46,452 bases of DNA from Streptomyces sp. SID10853 (GTDB lineage: Bacteria; Actinomycetota; Actinomycetes; Streptomycetales; Streptomycetaceae), in the NCBI RefSeq assembly GCF_010548145.1, contig NZ_JAAGLN010000027.1:1-46452 (forward strand). The letters run 5' to 3'. Position 1 is the stretch's first letter, and each line of letters begins with the position of its first letter. The notes under the pieces are model-generated. The model was not told the origin of the DNA and made no database searches. It saw only the letters and a list, made by a program, of their open reading frames with translations. This document shows positions 8,243 to 16,293 of the stretch, in pieces. The position numbers were made by a program, and so were the translations under genes.

Positions 8243-8572
8243 GTGTCGGATGCCACGGATGCCAGGACCCCGGCGCAGATCGAGGCGGACATCGAGACCC
8301 GGCGCGCGGATCTCGCGGACACGCTCGACGAGATCGGTGTGCGGCTGCACCCCAGCACGATCGTGGGGGATGCCAAGGCCAAGGTCACATCGGCCGTCGA
8401 CCAGACCGCGGGGCGCGCTTTCGTCGCGCTGAACCGCACGGCGAACGGCGTGCGCGCGCAGTTCGTCACGGAGGACGGCGCACCACGTCTGGAGCGGGTG
8501 ATCCCGGTGGCGCTCCTCACGGTGGGCCTGGTGGGCCTGTGTGTCGTATCGGCCAAGCGGCGGCGCTGCTGA
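8243..8572 (+). CDS. DUF3618 protein, C-terminal membrane anchor
   Basis: A 109-residue protein. The N-terminal DUF3618 segment (TPAQIEADIETRRADLADTL) is a predicted helix common in actinobacterial envelope proteins. The C-terminus has one membrane span (IPVALLTVGLVGLCVVSA) followed by the basic tail KRRRC. GTG at 8243 with GGAGG at 8231-8235 sets the start; an ATG further upstream in frame lies inside the opposite bcp gene. The function is not known. The topology suggests a tail-anchored cytoplasmic helix, perhaps interacting with other DUF3618/DUF1469-type membrane proteins, none of which is nearby. Confidence 0.85.
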   Translation: MSDATDARTPAQIEADIETRRADLADTLDEIGVRLHPSTIVGDAKAKVTSAVDQTAGRAFVALNRTANGVRAQFVTEDGAPRLERVIPVALLTVGLVGLCVVSAKRRRC

Positions 8573-8720
8573 CGGTCCGGTCCCGCCGGCCGTCCCGTCC
8601 TGCTGCCCCGTCCGGTCCCGCCGGCCGCCCTGTCCTGTTGGCGGCCCGGTGCCGCCGGCCGTCCGGTCCCGCTGACTGTCCGGTGGCTGCCCGGTGGCCT
8701 GTCCGGTGGCTGGACGGGCA
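8573..8720. repeat. Degenerate CCGGTCCCGCCGGCCGTCC repeats
   Basis: After the DUF3618 stop, about 150 bp consist of imperfect short units built on GGTCCCGCCGGCCGTCC, drifting to CCGGTGGCTGCCCGGTGGCC at the right end. No gene is supported here. The unit is irregular and looks like slippage-derived repeat sequence. Confidence 0.6.
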
Positions 8721-8832
8721 TGCGGCCCCGGTCGGCCGGTGGCCGGGGCGCGGTCTTTCGCGTACGCGGTCGCTCCGGTGAACGCGGACCCTTCGGTGAA
8801 CACCGGGCCCCCGGCCAGGTAGGTTCGAGTCC

Positions 8833-9168
8833 GTGAGCGAGAACACCCACGACGACAAGCTGCCCATCCGGATGCTGCACGACCGCGTGCTGGTCAAGTC
8901 CGACAGCCCGGAGGGCGAGCGGCGCTCCGGCGGCGGCATTCTGATCCCGGCCACCGCCGCCGTCGGCAAGCGGCTGGCCTGGGCCGAAGTGGTGGCGGTC
9001 GGGCAGAACGTCCGCACCGTGGTGCCGGGGGACCGGGTGCTGTACGACCCGGAGGACCGGGCCGAGGTGGAGGTCAGGGGCGTGCCGTACATCCTGATGC
9101 GGGAGCGCGATCTGCACGCGGTGGCTTCGGAGCGGGTGTCCGACGACTCCACCGGGCTGTATCTGTAG
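8833..9168 (+). CDS. GroES-like co-chaperonin family protein
   Basis: A 111-residue protein with the Cpn10 fold signature: RMLHDRVLVKSDSPEGERRSGG at the N-terminus, GGILIPATA (the position of the mobile loop), VVAVGQNVRTVVPGDRVLYDP, and a C-terminal VPYILMRERDLHAV. A true GroES is usually 95-102 residues and sits next to groEL; no groEL is present, so this is a stand-alone paralogue. GTG at 8833 has no ribosome-binding site, but TAGGTT at 8820-8825 ends 7 nt upstream, pointing to a leaderless transcript. Whether it binds a chaperonin cannot be judged from sequence. Confidence 0.85.
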   Translation: MSENTHDDKLPIRMLHDRVLVKSDSPEGERRSGGGILIPATAAVGKRLAWAEVVAVGQNVRTVVPGDRVLYDPEDRAEVEVRGVPYILMRERDLHAVASERVSDDSTGLYL

Positions 9169-9213
9169 CGCTCGGCTGTAGCACCCCGCAGGGGTTTGCT
9201 ACGGTGGAACGAC

Positions 9214-9268
9214 CCCGACGAGACGCGCCGTACCGGGCAGATCGGCTGATCGACTGTAAAGACGACGC
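9214..9268 (+). ncRNA. Guanidine-III riboswitch (ykkC-III)
   Basis: The sequence resembles the compact guanidine-III class pseudoknot. P1 pairs CCCG (9214-9217) with CGGG (9234-9237). ACGAG follows the first strand, and GCGCCGT (9225-9231) can pair with ACGACGC (9262-9268) to close the pseudoknot, six of seven pairs with one C-A mismatch. The conserved CGCCGTACC and AAGACG segments are present. It lies 32 nt upstream of a guanidinium exporter gene, the classic target. The loop before the 3' strand carries an extra hairpin (GATC-GGCT-GATC). Expected action: guanidinium binding turns on exporter expression. Confidence 0.8.
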
Positions 9269-9300
9269 ACCCTGCTGATCCGTCTCGCGGAGGTGCCGTC

Positions 9301-9621
9301 ATGGCCTGGATTCTGCTCGTCGTCGCTGGTCTGCTCGAAGTGGCCTGGTCGATCGGGATGAAGTACACCGAAGGTTTCACGAGGCTGTGGCCCAGCCTCT
9401 TCACCGGCGCGGGCATCGTCGCGTCCATGCTGCTGTTGTCGCAGGCGGCCAAGACCCTGCCGATCGGTACGGCGTACGGCGTCTGGGTGGGGATCGGCGC
9501 GGCCGGTGCGGCGGTGCTCGGCATGGTCGTGCTGGGGGAGCCCACCACCGCCGCCCGGATCTTCTTCGTCTGTCTGCTGCTGGTCGCGGTCGTCGGTCTG
9601 AAGGCCACGTCCGGGCATTAG
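9301..9621 (+). CDS. gdx: SMR-family guanidinium exporter
   Basis: A 106-residue, four-span small multidrug resistance protein of the SugE/Gdx branch, which exports guanidinium in exchange for protons as a dual-topology dimer. The essential Glu is E13 in AGLLEVAWSIGMKYTEGFTR, and the KYTEGFTRLWPS stretch after it is typical of Gdx rather than EmrE. GGAGG at 9289-9293 is 7 nt before the ATG. The guanidine-III riboswitch directly upstream independently supports this substrate. Older annotations use the name sugE. Confidence 0.95.
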   Translation: MAWILLVVAGLLEVAWSIGMKYTEGFTRLWPSLFTGAGIVASMLLLSQAAKTLPIGTAYGVWVGIGAAGAAVLGMVVLGEPTTAARIFFVCLLLVAVVGLKATSGH

Positions 9622-9633
9622 GAGCTGTGCGGG

Positions 9634-10827
9634 TCAGGCGCGCCGGGCCGTGAACGGTCCGGTGGCGCCGAAGGCCAGGCCGGCGAAGCGTTCGCCGATA
9701 CGGTGGTGGGCCGCCGCGTCCGGATGGAGCTGGTCGGGCAGCGGCAGCTCGGCGAAGTCCGCCTCGCCGTACAGCTCGGTGCCGTCGAGGTAGTGCAGAT
9801 GGGGGTCGTCGGCCGCCCGCTGTGCCACGATGCGGGCGAGTTCCGCCCGGATGACGTTGAGCGTGAGCTTTCCGGCGGCCCGCTCCGCGGGGTCCCCGGT
9901 GGCGCGGAACCGCACCGTCCCGTCGCTGAAGTCCGGGGCGCAGGGGCCCGGGGTGTCCTCGTGGATGGGGCAGTGGATCGGCGAGACGACCAGCAGCGGT
10001 GCGGTGGGGTGTCCCTCGCGGATCGTGTCGAGGAAGCCGTGGACGGCCGGGGTGAAGGCGCGCAGCCGCATCAGGTCGGCGTTGACGATGTTGATGCCCA
10101 TTTTGACGCTGATGAGGTCCGCCGGGGTGTCCCGCATGGCGCGGGCCGTGAACGGGTCGAGCAGTGCGCCGCCGCCGAACCCGACGTTGGTGAGTTCCAC
10201 GTCACCGAGTGCGGCGGCCAGGGCCGGCCATGTGGTGCTGGAGCTCTCGGCGTTGGAGCCGTGGCTGATCGAACTGCCGTGGTGCAGCCACACCTTGCGG
10301 CCTCGGTCGGGCCTGGGCTCGACGGGGGCGTCGGTGCGCAGCGCGACCAGTTCGGTGACCTCGTTGTACGGCAGCCAGATCTCGATGTCCTTCGGTTCCG
10401 CGGACAGGCCGCTGAACCGGACGGTCCCGACGGGGCCGGGCCGGGTCTCCGCCGTACCGGTGGTCAGGTCGACGAGGTGGATGTTCCCGCCGGTCACGGA
10501 TGCCTGGTCGGCCAGGCGTCCGTCGACGATCAGGTCGTACAGCCCGTCGGGCCGGGGCGGGACGCCCTGGTAGGCCATCTTGGTGCGGAGCGTGTCCAGT
10601 TCGATGGTGGTGGCGCTGGTACGGATGACCAGCCGTACGCCGGAGGGCTGGGCCTCCGCCATGGCCAGCTGCCCGTCGGAGTGCTGGGCGCGGGCCCGGG
10701 CGGGGAGCCGGTGCGGGAGGAGGCCGTGTGCGGTGCGTTCCAGGTCGAGGGCGCCTCGTATGAGCTCCGGGGTCAGGGGCGTGCTGATCGCGGCTGTGGT
10801 GGCTGTGGTGTGGTGCGGGGGGTTCAT
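9634..10827 (-). CDS. SGNH/GDSL-type hydrolase, two-domain
   Basis: A 397-residue protein without a signal peptide. The N-terminal ~190 residues form a beta-rich domain seen in SGNH esterases (LIVDGRLADQA...VGTVRFSGL). The catalytic domain follows: block I HHGSSISHGSNA with the nucleophile Ser, block II NVGFGGGALLD, block III KMGINIVNAD, and block V LPDQLHPDAAAHH with catalytic Asp and His. The GDSL signature is altered to GSSI, as in a subset of carbohydrate or acyl esterases. The ATG at 10827 has only a weak AGGGTGG site. Its stop lies 12 bp from that of the convergent gdx gene. The substrate is unknown. Confidence 0.85.
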   Translation of the reverse strand: MNPPHHTTATTAAISTPLTPELIRGALDLERTAHGLLPHRLPARARAQHSDGQLAMAEAQPSGVRLVIRTSATTIELDTLRTKMAYQGVPPRPDGLYDLIVDGRLADQASVTGGNIHLVDLTTGTAETRPGPVGTVRFSGLSAEPKDIEIWLPYNEVTELVALRTDAPVEPRPDRGRKVWLHHGSSISHGSNAESSSTTWPALAAALGDVELTNVGFGGGALLDPFTARAMRDTPADLISVKMGINIVNADLMRLRAFTPAVHGFLDTIREGHPTAPLLVVSPIHCPIHEDTPGPCAPDFSDGTVRFRATGDPAERAAGKLTLNVIRAELARIVAQRAADDPHLHYLDGTELYGEADFAELPLPDQLHPDAAAHHRIGERFAGLAFGATGPFTARRA

Positions 10828-10868
10828 GAGTCCACCCTGCCAAGCGGATCACTGATCCGCACACCCTT

Positions 10869-13214
10869 TCAGCCGCCCGTGGTGCCGCCGCCCGTCTCGT
10901 CCCCGGTGCCGCCGTCTGTTCCCCCGTCCCCGCCGCCGCCCGTGTCCGTACCGCCGTCCGTCAGTCCGCCGATCACGCCCGGGTTCTCGCCGCTGGGGGT
11001 CTCCGACGGCTCCGGGGCGGTCGCGCTGGGCTCGGTGCTCGGCGGTGCGGACGACGGCCCGGTCGGTGTCCCGTCCGACGGGGAGGGCGACGCCGTCGAC
11101 GAGGGGGACGCGGAGCTCTTGGCCGGGGTGGGCAGCGCGTCCTGGTGCGCACCCGACTGGAGGTCGAGGTGGAAGGCCGTGCGGGGGGTGCCGGCGAGTG
11201 CGGCCCCCGTGTACTGGCCCCAGATCTGCGCGGGTGCGCCGCCGCCGTTGATACGGGGCAGGCCGAGCGCCCCGTACAGCGGTTTCTGCACCCCGGTCTT
11301 CGGGTCCTGGCCCATCACGGAGATCACCGTCGACAGGTCGGGGGTGTAGCCGGCGAACCAGGCCGCCTTGTCGTTCTCCGCGGTGCCGGTCTTGCCCGCC
11401 GCGGGCCGTCCCGCGGTCTTGGCCGCGGTGCCGGTGCCGCTCGCGACGACGCTCTTGAGGATCGATGTCGTGGTGTCCGCTGCCTGCCGGCTGACGCCCT
11501 GGACGGTGCTCTTCTTCGGCAGCGACAGCTTCCGGCCGTTCTTGGTGGCCTTCTCGACGATGGTGTACGTCCCGTGCTTTCCGTGGCCCGCGAGTGTCGC
11601 GTACGCCTCGCTCATGTCCAGCACGCTGGCGGTGGAGGGGCCGAGCGCGATGGAGGGGTACGGGTTGAGGTCGGGGGTGTTCTTCGGGATGCCGAGGTCG
11701 ATCGCGGTCTGCTCGACCCTGGCCGGGCCGACGTCCTCGGCCATCTGCGCGTACACCGCGTTGACGGACTTGTCGGTGGCGGTGGCGACGGTGATGTTGC
11801 CGTACGACACGTCGTCCTCGTTGCCCGGGGCGTAGCCGGTGGATCCCTTCGGGCCCTGCACCGTGCGGTGGTTGGTGCCGTCGTAGATGGTGCTCGGGGT
11901 GATCCTGCGCCCGTCGCGGGTGGTCGAGCGGTTCTCCACGGCCGAGGCGAAGACGAACGGTTTGAAGGTGGAGCCGACCTGGTAGTCCCGGCGGGTCGCG
12001 TTGTTGACGTACTGCTTCGTGTAGTCGATGCCGCCGTACATCGCGACGACCTTGCCCGTGTCGGGCTCCACCGACGCGCCGCCGACGCGGACGTTCCGGT
12101 CGGCGCTGCGGCTCTTGCTGAGCTTGCTGGTCACCTGGTCGCGGACCGCTTTGGCGAGCGCCTCCTGCTTGCCGCGCTGGAGGGTGGTGGTGATGCGGTA
12201 GCCGCCGGTGGCGAGGGTGTCCTCGTCGATGACCTTGTTGCTGGTGAGGTCGTCCTTGACGGCCTGGACGAGATAGCCGCGCTGTCCGGAGAGACCGGAC
12301 GAGGGCCTGACCTTCTGCGGCACCGGGAACTTCTCCTTGGCGCGGGCCCCGGGGCTGAGCCACTTCTTCTTGACCATGCCGTCGAGCACGTAGTTCCAGC
12401 GGGCCTCGGCGCGGCCCCTGTTCTGCGGGTGTTCCACGACGTCGTACGCGCTGGGGGCGTTGAGCAGGGACGCCAGGTAGGCGCCCTGGGCGATGTCGAT
12501 GTCCTGGATGTTCTTGCCGTAGTACGCCTGGGCAGCGGCCTGGATGCCGTAGGCGTTGCGCCCGAAGTAACTGGTGTTCAGGTAGCCCGCGAGGATGTCG
12601 TCCTTGCTCTCCTCGCGGTCCAGCTTGATCGAGATGAAGAACTCCTTGGCCTTGCGGCTGATGGTCTGTTCCTGGCCGAGGTAGTAGTTCTTGACGTACT
12701 GCTGGGTGATGGTCGAGCCGCCCTGGGTGCCCTTGCCCGTCGCGGTGTTCCAGGCGGCGCGGGCGATGGCCTCGGGGTCGATGGCGCTCTCGGAGTAGAA
12801 GTCGCGGTCCTCGGCGGAGAGCGCGGCGCGCTGCACGCCGATGGGGATCTGGGCGAGCGGTACGTTCTCGCGGTTGACCTGGCCGTCGCGGGCGATTTCG
12901 GTGCCGTCGGAGTAGAGGTAGACGTTGCTCTGCGCGGTGGCCGCGGTGTTGGCGGCGGGGATGTCGACGAGGTTGTAGCCGGCGATGAGGCCCCCGGCGA
13001 CCAGCAGGACGATCAGCAGAACAGCGCCGAGCACCAGCCGCCAGGTGGGGATCATCCGGCGCCACCCCGTGCGCCGGGGGCGCTTGCGCTTCTTGGCCGG
13101 TCCGCCGGCCCCGGCGGAGGCCCCGGGGCCCGTGGGCCCGGCCGGACCGCCGTCGCCGCCGCCCCCGTGGTCGTGCGGGGGCCGGCCGGGCTGCTGTGGC
13201 TGCTCGTCGCTCAC
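10869..13214 (-). CDS. Class A penicillin-binding protein (transglycosylase/transpeptidase)
   Basis: A 781-residue bifunctional peptidoglycan synthase. A Pro/Gly-rich basic cytoplasmic head and one membrane span (LVLGAVLLIVLLVAGG) come first. The GT51 domain has AEDRDFYSESAID with the catalytic Glu and GGSTITQQYVKNYYLG. The transpeptidase domain has STFK in VGSTFKPFVFA, SVN in KSVNAVYAQM, and KTG in GKTGTAENDKAAWFAGY. The tail of about 100 residues is Pro/Ser/Thr-rich, then Gly/Asp/Thr-rich, and probably spans the wall. GTG at 13214 follows GGAGAG; an ATG at 13280 lacks a ribosome-binding site. It polymerises lipid II outside the membrane. Confidence 0.93.
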   Translation of the reverse strand: MSDEQPQQPGRPPHDHGGGGDGGPAGPTGPGASAGAGGPAKKRKRPRRTGWRRMIPTWRLVLGAVLLIVLLVAGGLIAGYNLVDIPAANTAATAQSNVYLYSDGTEIARDGQVNRENVPLAQIPIGVQRAALSAEDRDFYSESAIDPEAIARAAWNTATGKGTQGGSTITQQYVKNYYLGQEQTISRKAKEFFISIKLDREESKDDILAGYLNTSYFGRNAYGIQAAAQAYYGKNIQDIDIAQGAYLASLLNAPSAYDVVEHPQNRGRAEARWNYVLDGMVKKKWLSPGARAKEKFPVPQKVRPSSGLSGQRGYLVQAVKDDLTSNKVIDEDTLATGGYRITTTLQRGKQEALAKAVRDQVTSKLSKSRSADRNVRVGGASVEPDTGKVVAMYGGIDYTKQYVNNATRRDYQVGSTFKPFVFASAVENRSTTRDGRRITPSTIYDGTNHRTVQGPKGSTGYAPGNEDDVSYGNITVATATDKSVNAVYAQMAEDVGPARVEQTAIDLGIPKNTPDLNPYPSIALGPSTASVLDMSEAYATLAGHGKHGTYTIVEKATKNGRKLSLPKKSTVQGVSRQAADTTTSILKSVVASGTGTAAKTAGRPAAGKTGTAENDKAAWFAGYTPDLSTVISVMGQDPKTGVQKPLYGALGLPRINGGGAPAQIWGQYTGAALAGTPRTAFHLDLQSGAHQDALPTPAKSSASPSSTASPSPSDGTPTGPSSAPPSTEPSATAPEPSETPSGENPGVIGGLTDGGTDTGGGGDGGTDGGTGDETGGGTTGG

Positions 13215-13433
13215 TGTCTCTCCAGCGTCCGGCACAAGGGTGTCGTATCGGGTGAATCGCTCTGTACGCCCATAAAACACTGTCGGGGCGCCCGGTTCGA
13301 GCTGCGCGGACCGTCGGGCCGCGTTATTTCCGCCGGTCAGGTCCGTCCCGTTATCCGGTCGCGGCGCGGGCCCCGTTGGACTAAGGTCGGGCGCTTTGGT
13401 GCTTGTACGGGGCGGCGCGAGGGGATCTCAGGG

Positions 13434-14234
13434 ATGCGGCTGTACGCGGTCGTGGCCGCAGGGGGGTTCCGGCGCTTCGCGACCTACCGGGTGGCGACGG
13501 CCGCCGGGGTGTTCACCAACACCGTCTTCGGTTTCATCATGGCGTACACCTACATCGCGCTCTGGAACGAGCGCCCGCACCTCGGCGGGTACGACCAGTC
13601 GCAGGCCCTCACCTATGTGTGGCTCGGCCAGGCGATGCTGACGACGATGGCGCTGCTGGGCGGCGGCCTGGAGGACGAACTCATCGAGCGCATTCGCACC
13701 GGCGATATCGCGATCGACCTCTACCGCCCCGCCGACCTGCAACTCTGGTGGCTGGCGAGCGACTTGGGCCGGGCCGGGTTCCAGCTCATCGGACGCGGGG
13801 TGGCGCCCATGGCGCTGGGGGCGCTGGCCTTCCGCCTCGCGCTGCCGGCCGATCCTCTCGTGTGGCTCGCGTTCCTGGTCTCGCTGCTCTTCGGGGTCGT
13901 CGTCAGCTTCGCGATCCGCTATCTCGTGGCGCTCGCCGCGTTCTGGCTGATGGACGGGGCGGGCGTCGCACAGATCGCGGGGATCGCCGGGATGTTCTTC
14001 TCCGGGATGCTGCTGCCGCTCAACCTCTTCCCCGGGCTGCTGGGCGAGGTGGCCAGGGTGCTGCCCTGGTCGGTGCTGCTCCAGGTCCCGGCCGACATCC
14101 TGCTGGGCCGGCGGACCGGCTGGGGCCTGGTGACGGCGTACGCCTTCCAGCTCGGCTGGGCGGTGGTGCTGCTCGGTGCGGGCCGGCTGCTCCAGTCCGC
14201 CGCGACCCGGAGGGTGGTGGTGCAGGGTGGTTGA
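13434..14234 (+). CDS. ABC-2 type permease subunit 1
   Basis: A 266-residue six-span membrane protein of the ABC-2 (DUF990/COG4587-type) family. The first span includes GVFTNTVFGFIMAYTYIALW, a cytoplasmic helix carries ELIERIRTGDIAIDLYRPAD, and the late IAGMFFSGMLLPLNLFPG motif is typical of export permeases. It overlaps the next permease gene by 8 bp, so the two are coupled and probably form a heterodimeric channel. The matching ATPase is not adjacent; the best candidate starts at 19273. ATG at 13434 follows GAGGGG. A TAAGGT box at 13382-13387 may be the promoter. Confidence 0.88.
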   Translation: MRLYAVVAAGGFRRFATYRVATAAGVFTNTVFGFIMAYTYIALWNERPHLGGYDQSQALTYVWLGQAMLTTMALLGGGLEDELIERIRTGDIAIDLYRPADLQLWWLASDLGRAGFQLIGRGVAPMALGALAFRLALPADPLVWLAFLVSLLFGVVVSFAIRYLVALAAFWLMDGAGVAQIAGIAGMFFSGMLLPLNLFPGLLGEVARVLPWSVLLQVPADILLGRRTGWGLVTAYAFQLGWAVVLLGAGRLLQSAATRRVVVQGG

Positions 14235-15030
14235 GGGGCTGCGGGCGTACTGGCTGATCGCCGGGATGTGGGTCCGTTCGACGATGGCGTACCGGGCGTC
14301 GTTCGCGATGACGGCCTTCGGCAACTTCCTGGCGACCGGCCTCGACTTCGCGGCGATCCTGCTGATGTTCTCGCACGTCGACCGGCTCGGCGGCTACTCG
14401 CTGGGCGAGATCGCCTTTCTGTACGGCACCGCGTCGACCGCCTTCGGCCTCTCCGACCTCGTGATGGGCTCGATGGACCGGCTGGGCCGCCGGGTGCGGG
14501 ACGGAACGCTGGACACGCTGCTGGTGCGCCCCGTCCCGGTGCTCGCCCAGATCGCCGCCGACCGCTTCGCCCTGCGCAGGCTGGGCCGGATCACCCAGGG
14601 GGTGCTGATCCTCGGGTACGGGGTGGCGGTCGTCGACGTCCACTGGACGCCGCTGAAGGTGCTGATGATGCCCATGATGCTGATCAGCGGCGGGGTGGTC
14701 TTCTCGGCGGTCTTCGTGCTGGGCGCGGCGTTCCAGTTCTGGGCGCAGGACGCGTCGGAGGTGCAGAACTCCTTCACGTACGGCGGAGTGACGCTGCTTC
14801 AGTACCCGCCGACGCTCTTCGCGAAGGACCTGGTGCGCGGGGTGACCTTCGTGATCCCGCTGGCCTTCGTCAACTGGCTGCCCGCACTGTACGTACTGGG
14901 CCGCCCGTACCCACTGGGCCTGCCGGGGTGGCTGGCGTTCCTGCCCCCGGTGGTGGCCGCGGTGTGCTGCGCGGTGGCGGGGGCGGCCTGGCGGGTGGGG
15001 CTGAGGTCGTACCGGAGTACGGGGAGTTAG
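14227..15030 (+). CDS. ABC-2 type permease subunit 2
   Basis: A 267-residue membrane protein, partner of the upstream permease (COG3694-type). It shares the pattern of an N-terminal RSTMAYRASFAMTAFGNFL entry, a DRLGRRVRDGTLDTLLVRPV cytoplasmic helix equivalent to that of subunit 1, and six predicted spans. GTG at 14227 begins 8 bp inside the end of subunit 1, behind GGAGGG at 14209-14214, indicating translational coupling. An upstream in-frame start at 14176 would extend deeply into the first gene. Substrate unknown; in related Streptomyces loci the ATPase gene is usually contiguous. Confidence 0.88.
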   Translation: MVEGLRAYWLIAGMWVRSTMAYRASFAMTAFGNFLATGLDFAAILLMFSHVDRLGGYSLGEIAFLYGTASTAFGLSDLVMGSMDRLGRRVRDGTLDTLLVRPVPVLAQIAADRFALRRLGRITQGVLILGYGVAVVDVHWTPLKVLMMPMMLISGGVVFSAVFVLGAAFQFWAQDASEVQNSFTYGGVTLLQYPPTLFAKDLVRGVTFVIPLAFVNWLPALYVLGRPYPLGLPGWLAFLPPVVAAVCCAVAGAAWRVGLRSYRSTGS

Positions 15031-15064
15031 GGCCTCTCCGGGCGGGCGATCGCACCGGGCTGTC

Positions 15065-15163
15065 CTGCGGATCAGGCCGCAGGGGGGGGAGAGCCCCCGC
15101 GGCTGCGGCATGATCCGACCGACAGCCCCTCAGTGCCTCAGCCCCTCAGTGCCTCAGCGCCTC
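15065..15163. repeat. Hairpin and CCTCAGTG repeats between convergent genes
   Basis: CTGCGG (15065-15070) and CCGCAG (15076-15081) form a short hairpin that may terminate the permease operon. Then a CCTCAGTGC/CCTCAGCCC 8-10-bp unit is repeated about five times at 15129-15163, running into the end of the convergent ALF-repeat gene. Confidence 0.45.
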
Positions 15164-15779
15164 ATGAAAGGCCCTGGCCGGCCACCTCGTACTGTCCGGT
15201 CAGCCGGAAGTACCGCAGGGCCTCGGGCGATCCGTCGTCGAGGGCCTTGCCTGCGGCGGTGCGCAGGGCGTCGCTGAGGTCCGGGTCCGCGAGCATGCGG
15301 GCGATGTAGAAGGCGTCGTCCTCGGCCTGGGCGAGCCGGTACCCGGTTTCCAGGAAGGTTCGTGCTGCTTCGGGGGTGCCGGTGTCGAGGGCAGTGTTGC
15401 AGCCCTTGATGACCGCCTTGTCGCCGTTCTCGGTCGCCGTGTAGAGGATGCGGGCGATGGCGACCTGGTCGTCCTCGAACCGGGCCTTCTGGAAGCCGGT
15501 TTCCAGGAACGCCCGCATGTCCTCCGCGGTGCCTTCGAGAGCCTTGCCGGCTTCTCGTACGACTGCCCTGCCAGTGTTCGTCGCGAGGATGTCGGCTATC
15601 GCGGCGCGCAGTTCGGCCTCCGTCATCTCGTCCACCGGGGTGTCGGAGTTGGTGGAAGCAGTCGCGGTCGCCGTCGGCGGTGCGGCCGTCGGCGCTGCGG
15701 CGAACGCCGGGGCCGCGAGAAGCAGCGCGGGTGTCAGGGCGGTGACGGCGACGAAGAGCGCGGCGCGGGTCGGTCTCAT
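15162..15779 (-). CDS. Secreted ALF-repeat protein
   Basis: A 205-residue protein with a Sec signal peptide: basic MRPTR, a hydrophobic core, and an AFA-AAP-type cleavage region around residue 27. After an Ala/Thr/Pro linker come about four repeats of 35-40 residues with the pattern ...GKALEGTAEDMRAFLETGF..A..ED..., the ALF repeat seen in many secreted actinobacterial proteins. The repeats are all-helical. Function is unknown; they are thought to be interaction modules. ATG at 15779 has GGAGG 7 nt upstream. It is monocistronic and convergent with the ABC-2 permeases. Confidence 0.8.
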   Translation of the reverse strand: MRPTRAALFVAVTALTPALLLAAPAFAAAPTAAPPTATATASTNSDTPVDEMTEAELRAAIADILATNTGRAVVREAGKALEGTAEDMRAFLETGFQKARFEDDQVAIARILYTATENGDKAVIKGCNTALDTGTPEAARTFLETGYRLAQAEDDAFYIARMLADPDLSDALRTAAGKALDDGSPEALRYFRLTGQYEVAGQGLS

Positions 15780-15948
15780 ATGTGTGCCTCCACGGGCGTG
15801 TTACGGGTGGTTTCCCTTGTGCACCAGAAGCGCCAACCCTATCCAGAGCCCCGCCCGTATCGAACGGGAATCCGGTTCTTCCGCCGCGGTCGTCGGGCCC
15901 TCCGCGTCCCGTCCGGGTCGGAGGGCACCGGAGCCCGGAGGGGCGGCC

Positions 15949-16230
15949 TCAGGCGTGCCGGCCCCAGTGGCCGCGGTGGACGACCTCGGCCCTGGCGCGT
16001 CGGCGTTCCCCGACACGGGCACCCTGCGGGGGCAGGTCATCGGCGCGGTAGCCGACCGTGATCCCGCCGATGGGGTCGTACGTGCCGGGGATCCCGAACT
16101 CGGCCCGGAAAGGCTGGAGATGCTCGGGCATGATCCCGAAGAAGCATGCGCCGAGGCCCTCGTCGACCGCCGTCAGCAGCATGAGCAGCGAGGCCATCCC
16201 GGTGTCGACGGCCAATGATGTGGGGCGGAG
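15949..16230 (-). pseudogene. Truncated nitroreductase-family remnant
   Basis: The reverse frame encodes only the C-terminal part of a flavin nitroreductase-like protein: LAVDTGMASLLMLLTAVDEG, then LGACFFGIMPEHLQPFRAEF, then IPGTYDPIGGITVGYRADD. Family members are about 190-220 residues; about 90 remain. Upstream (16231-16293) the frame turns to unrelated Arg-rich sequence with no N-terminal flavin-binding motif before the aldo-keto reductase begins. Only a TTG could start the remnant. It looks like a gene decapitated by deletion. Confidence 0.7.
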
Positions 16231-16293
16231 GTGACCGCGCCCAGGGCGGCGGCAGCGCTGCCGTGTGCCGTCCCCAGCCCCCCGGCGCCGTCG

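Noticed and set aside
8819..8835. tRNA T-loop-like sequence GGTTCGAGTCC
   Set aside because: No acceptor, D or anticodon arms surround it; it is the promoter/start region of the GroES-like gene.
11145..13433. Forward open frame upstream of ABC-2 permease 1
   Set aside because: It is antisense to the penicillin-binding protein; the permease homology begins at ATG 13434 with its own ribosome-binding site.
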